A stretch of 64,000 bases of DNA from Odiellus spinosus. Its lineage: Eukaryota; Arthropoda; Arachnida; Opiliones; Phalangiidae. Made by a program: the position numbers and the translations under genes. This document shows positions 63,076 to 64,000 of the stretch, piece after piece. Location: NCBI GenBank assembly GCA_963920705.1, contig OY987226.1, forward strand, positions 28,032,706-28,096,705, given 5' to 3'. The first letter of the stretch is position 1. Each line of letters starts with the position of its first letter. The notes beneath the pieces were generated by a model. It searched no databases. It was not told where the DNA came from and saw only the letters and a program-made list of their open reading frames with translations.

Positions 63076-64000
63076 TTATTTTCGATTGAGAGTTATTTTA
63101 CGTTGAAGAGCTATTTTCAGTTGAAGAGTTATTTTCAGTTGAAGAGTTATTTTCAATTGAAGAGTTATTTTCCATTGAAGAGTTATTTTCAATTAAAGAG
63201 TTTATTTCAATTGAAGAGTTATTTTCAATTGAAGAGTTATATTCAATTGATGAGTTATTTTCAATTGAAGAGTTATTTTCAATTGAAGAGTTATTTTCAA
63301 TTGAAGAGTTATTTTCAGTTGAAGAGTTATTTTCAATTGAAGAGTTATTTTCCAATGAAGAGTTATTTTCAATTAAAGAGTTATTTTCAATTGAAGAGTT
63401 ATTTTCAATTGAAGAGTTATATTCAATTGAAGAGTTATTTGAATAGAAGAGTTATTTTGAATTGAAGAGTTATTTTCAATTGAAGAGTTATTTTCAATTG
63501 AAGAGTTATTTGAAGAGTTATTTTCGATTGAGAGTTATTTTCAATTGAAAGGTTATTTTCCATTGAAGAGTTATTTTCAATTAAAGAGTTATTTTCAATT
63601 GAAGAGTTATTTTCGATTGAAGAGTTATTTTCAATTGAAGAGTTATTTTACGTTGAAGAGCTATTTTCAGTTGAAGAGTTATTTTCAGTTGAAGAGTTAT
63701 TTTCAATTAAAGAGTTATTTTCCATTGAAGAGTTATTTTCAATTAAAGAGTTATTTTCAATTGAAGAGTTATTTTCAATTGAAGAGTTATATTCAATTGA
63801 AGAGTTATTTTCAATTGAAGAGTTATTTTCAATTGAAGAGTTATTTTCAATTGAAGAGTTATTTTCAATTGAAGAGTTATTTTCAATTGAAGAGTTATTT
63901 TCAATTGAAGAGTTATTTTCAATTGAAGAGTTATTTTCAATTGAAGAGTTATTTTCAATTGAAGAGTTATTTTCAATTGAAGAGTTATTTGAAGAGTTAT

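Larger units (their letters stand above)
1..64000 (+). repeat. 18-bp satellite array filling the window
   Basis: The consensus TTATTTTCAATTGAAGAG is repeated head to tail across the entire window, always in the same orientation; I saw no copy of its reverse complement (CTCTTCAATTGAAAATAA) read along the + strand. Common 18-bp variants carry TTTTCCATTG, TTTTCAGTTG, TTTTCGATTG, TTTTCAATCG, TTTTGAATTG, TTTTTCATTG, TTTTACGTTG, TTTTCCAATG or TATTCAATTG in the core, or GAAAGG, AAAGAG or GATGAG at the end. Length variants are 17 bp (TTATTTTCGATTGAGAG), 15 bp (TTATTTTCAATTGAG) and 12 bp (TTATTTGAAGAG). No stretch of even 50 bp falls outside this pattern. Both ends of the array lie beyond the window. 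The satellite family is not one I can name. Confidence 0.99.
59648..64000 (+). repeat. Right-end ~1.7-kb tandem units
   Basis: AATTGTCGAG markers at 59648, 61324 and 63066 give units of 1,676 and 1,742 bp, the last cut by the window edge. The three units share the order of variants but differ locally: L1 is present in the first (60301) and absent from the other two, which instead jump from TTTTGAATTG monomers through one 12-mer to a 17-mer (near 61,770 and 63,510). Confidence 0.85.

Noticed and set aside
1-64000. CENP-B box
   Set aside because: TTCG occurs in the 17-mers, but the CGGG half of the box is absent everywhere I looked; G runs longer than three are absent or nearly so.
1-64000. 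Telomeric repeat
   Set aside because: No TTAGGG, TTTAGGG or TTAGG arrays; an 18-bp A/T-rich unit with CAATTG does not fit known telomere repeats.
1-64000. Inverted duplications, or transposon or virus-like insertions
   Set aside because: All monomers keep the same orientation, and no stretch of non-satellite sequence was found that could hold such an element.

Overview
The whole 64 kb window is satellite DNA. I see one 18-bp monomer, TTATTTTCAATTGAAGAG, and its close derivatives (18, 17, 15 and 12 bp), head to tail and in one orientation from base 1 to base 64000. I found no unique sequence, gene, RNA gene, transposon, virus-like element, CRISPR array or promoter, and neither end of the array lies inside the window. 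The canonical monomer is about 22% GC, is C-poor on the + strand (8 T, 6 A, 3 G, 1 C), and is centred on the perfect 10-bp palindrome TTCAATTGAA. This points to a eukaryotic heterochromatic array (centromeric, pericentromeric, subtelomeric or sex/B-chromosome type). The sequence does not identify the species, and I do not recognise the monomer as a named satellite.

Layout. (1) Bases 1 to about 8,440 are block A, a distinct subfamily with no 12-bp monomers. It carries a higher-order repeat (HOR) of about 3 kb, marked by a GATATTTTCGATTGAGTG junction and a run of 6, 7 or 8 T. (2) Bases 8,440-8,821 are a transition. (3) Bases 8,822-13,798 hold four closely related units of about 1 kb, ending in long homogeneous runs of the canonical monomer. 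(4) Bases 13,799-22,743 hold a 3,299-bp tandem duplication and a 1.6-1.7 kb tandem duplication. (5) Bases 22,744-34,503 hold a 1,707-bp duplication and a 5,700-bp-offset duplication. (6) Bases 34,504-48,063 and from 48,064 to about 61 kb are two copies of a 13.56-kb super-repeat. It is rich in a 30-bp composite repeat (18-mer plus 12-mer). (7) From about 59.6 kb to the end there are units of 1.7 kb.

Nothing here works together as genes. What can be read is the history of the array: point variants, short deletions that make 17-, 15- and 12-bp monomers, local expansion of 18-, 30- and 33-bp units, then repeated segmental duplication at 0.7, 1, 1.7, 3, 5.7 and 13.6 kb. Because 18 and 12 are multiples of three and four of the six frames of the monomer lack stops, the array is full of long open frames (up to 450 codons). 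These are by-products of the repeat and are not annotated as genes.
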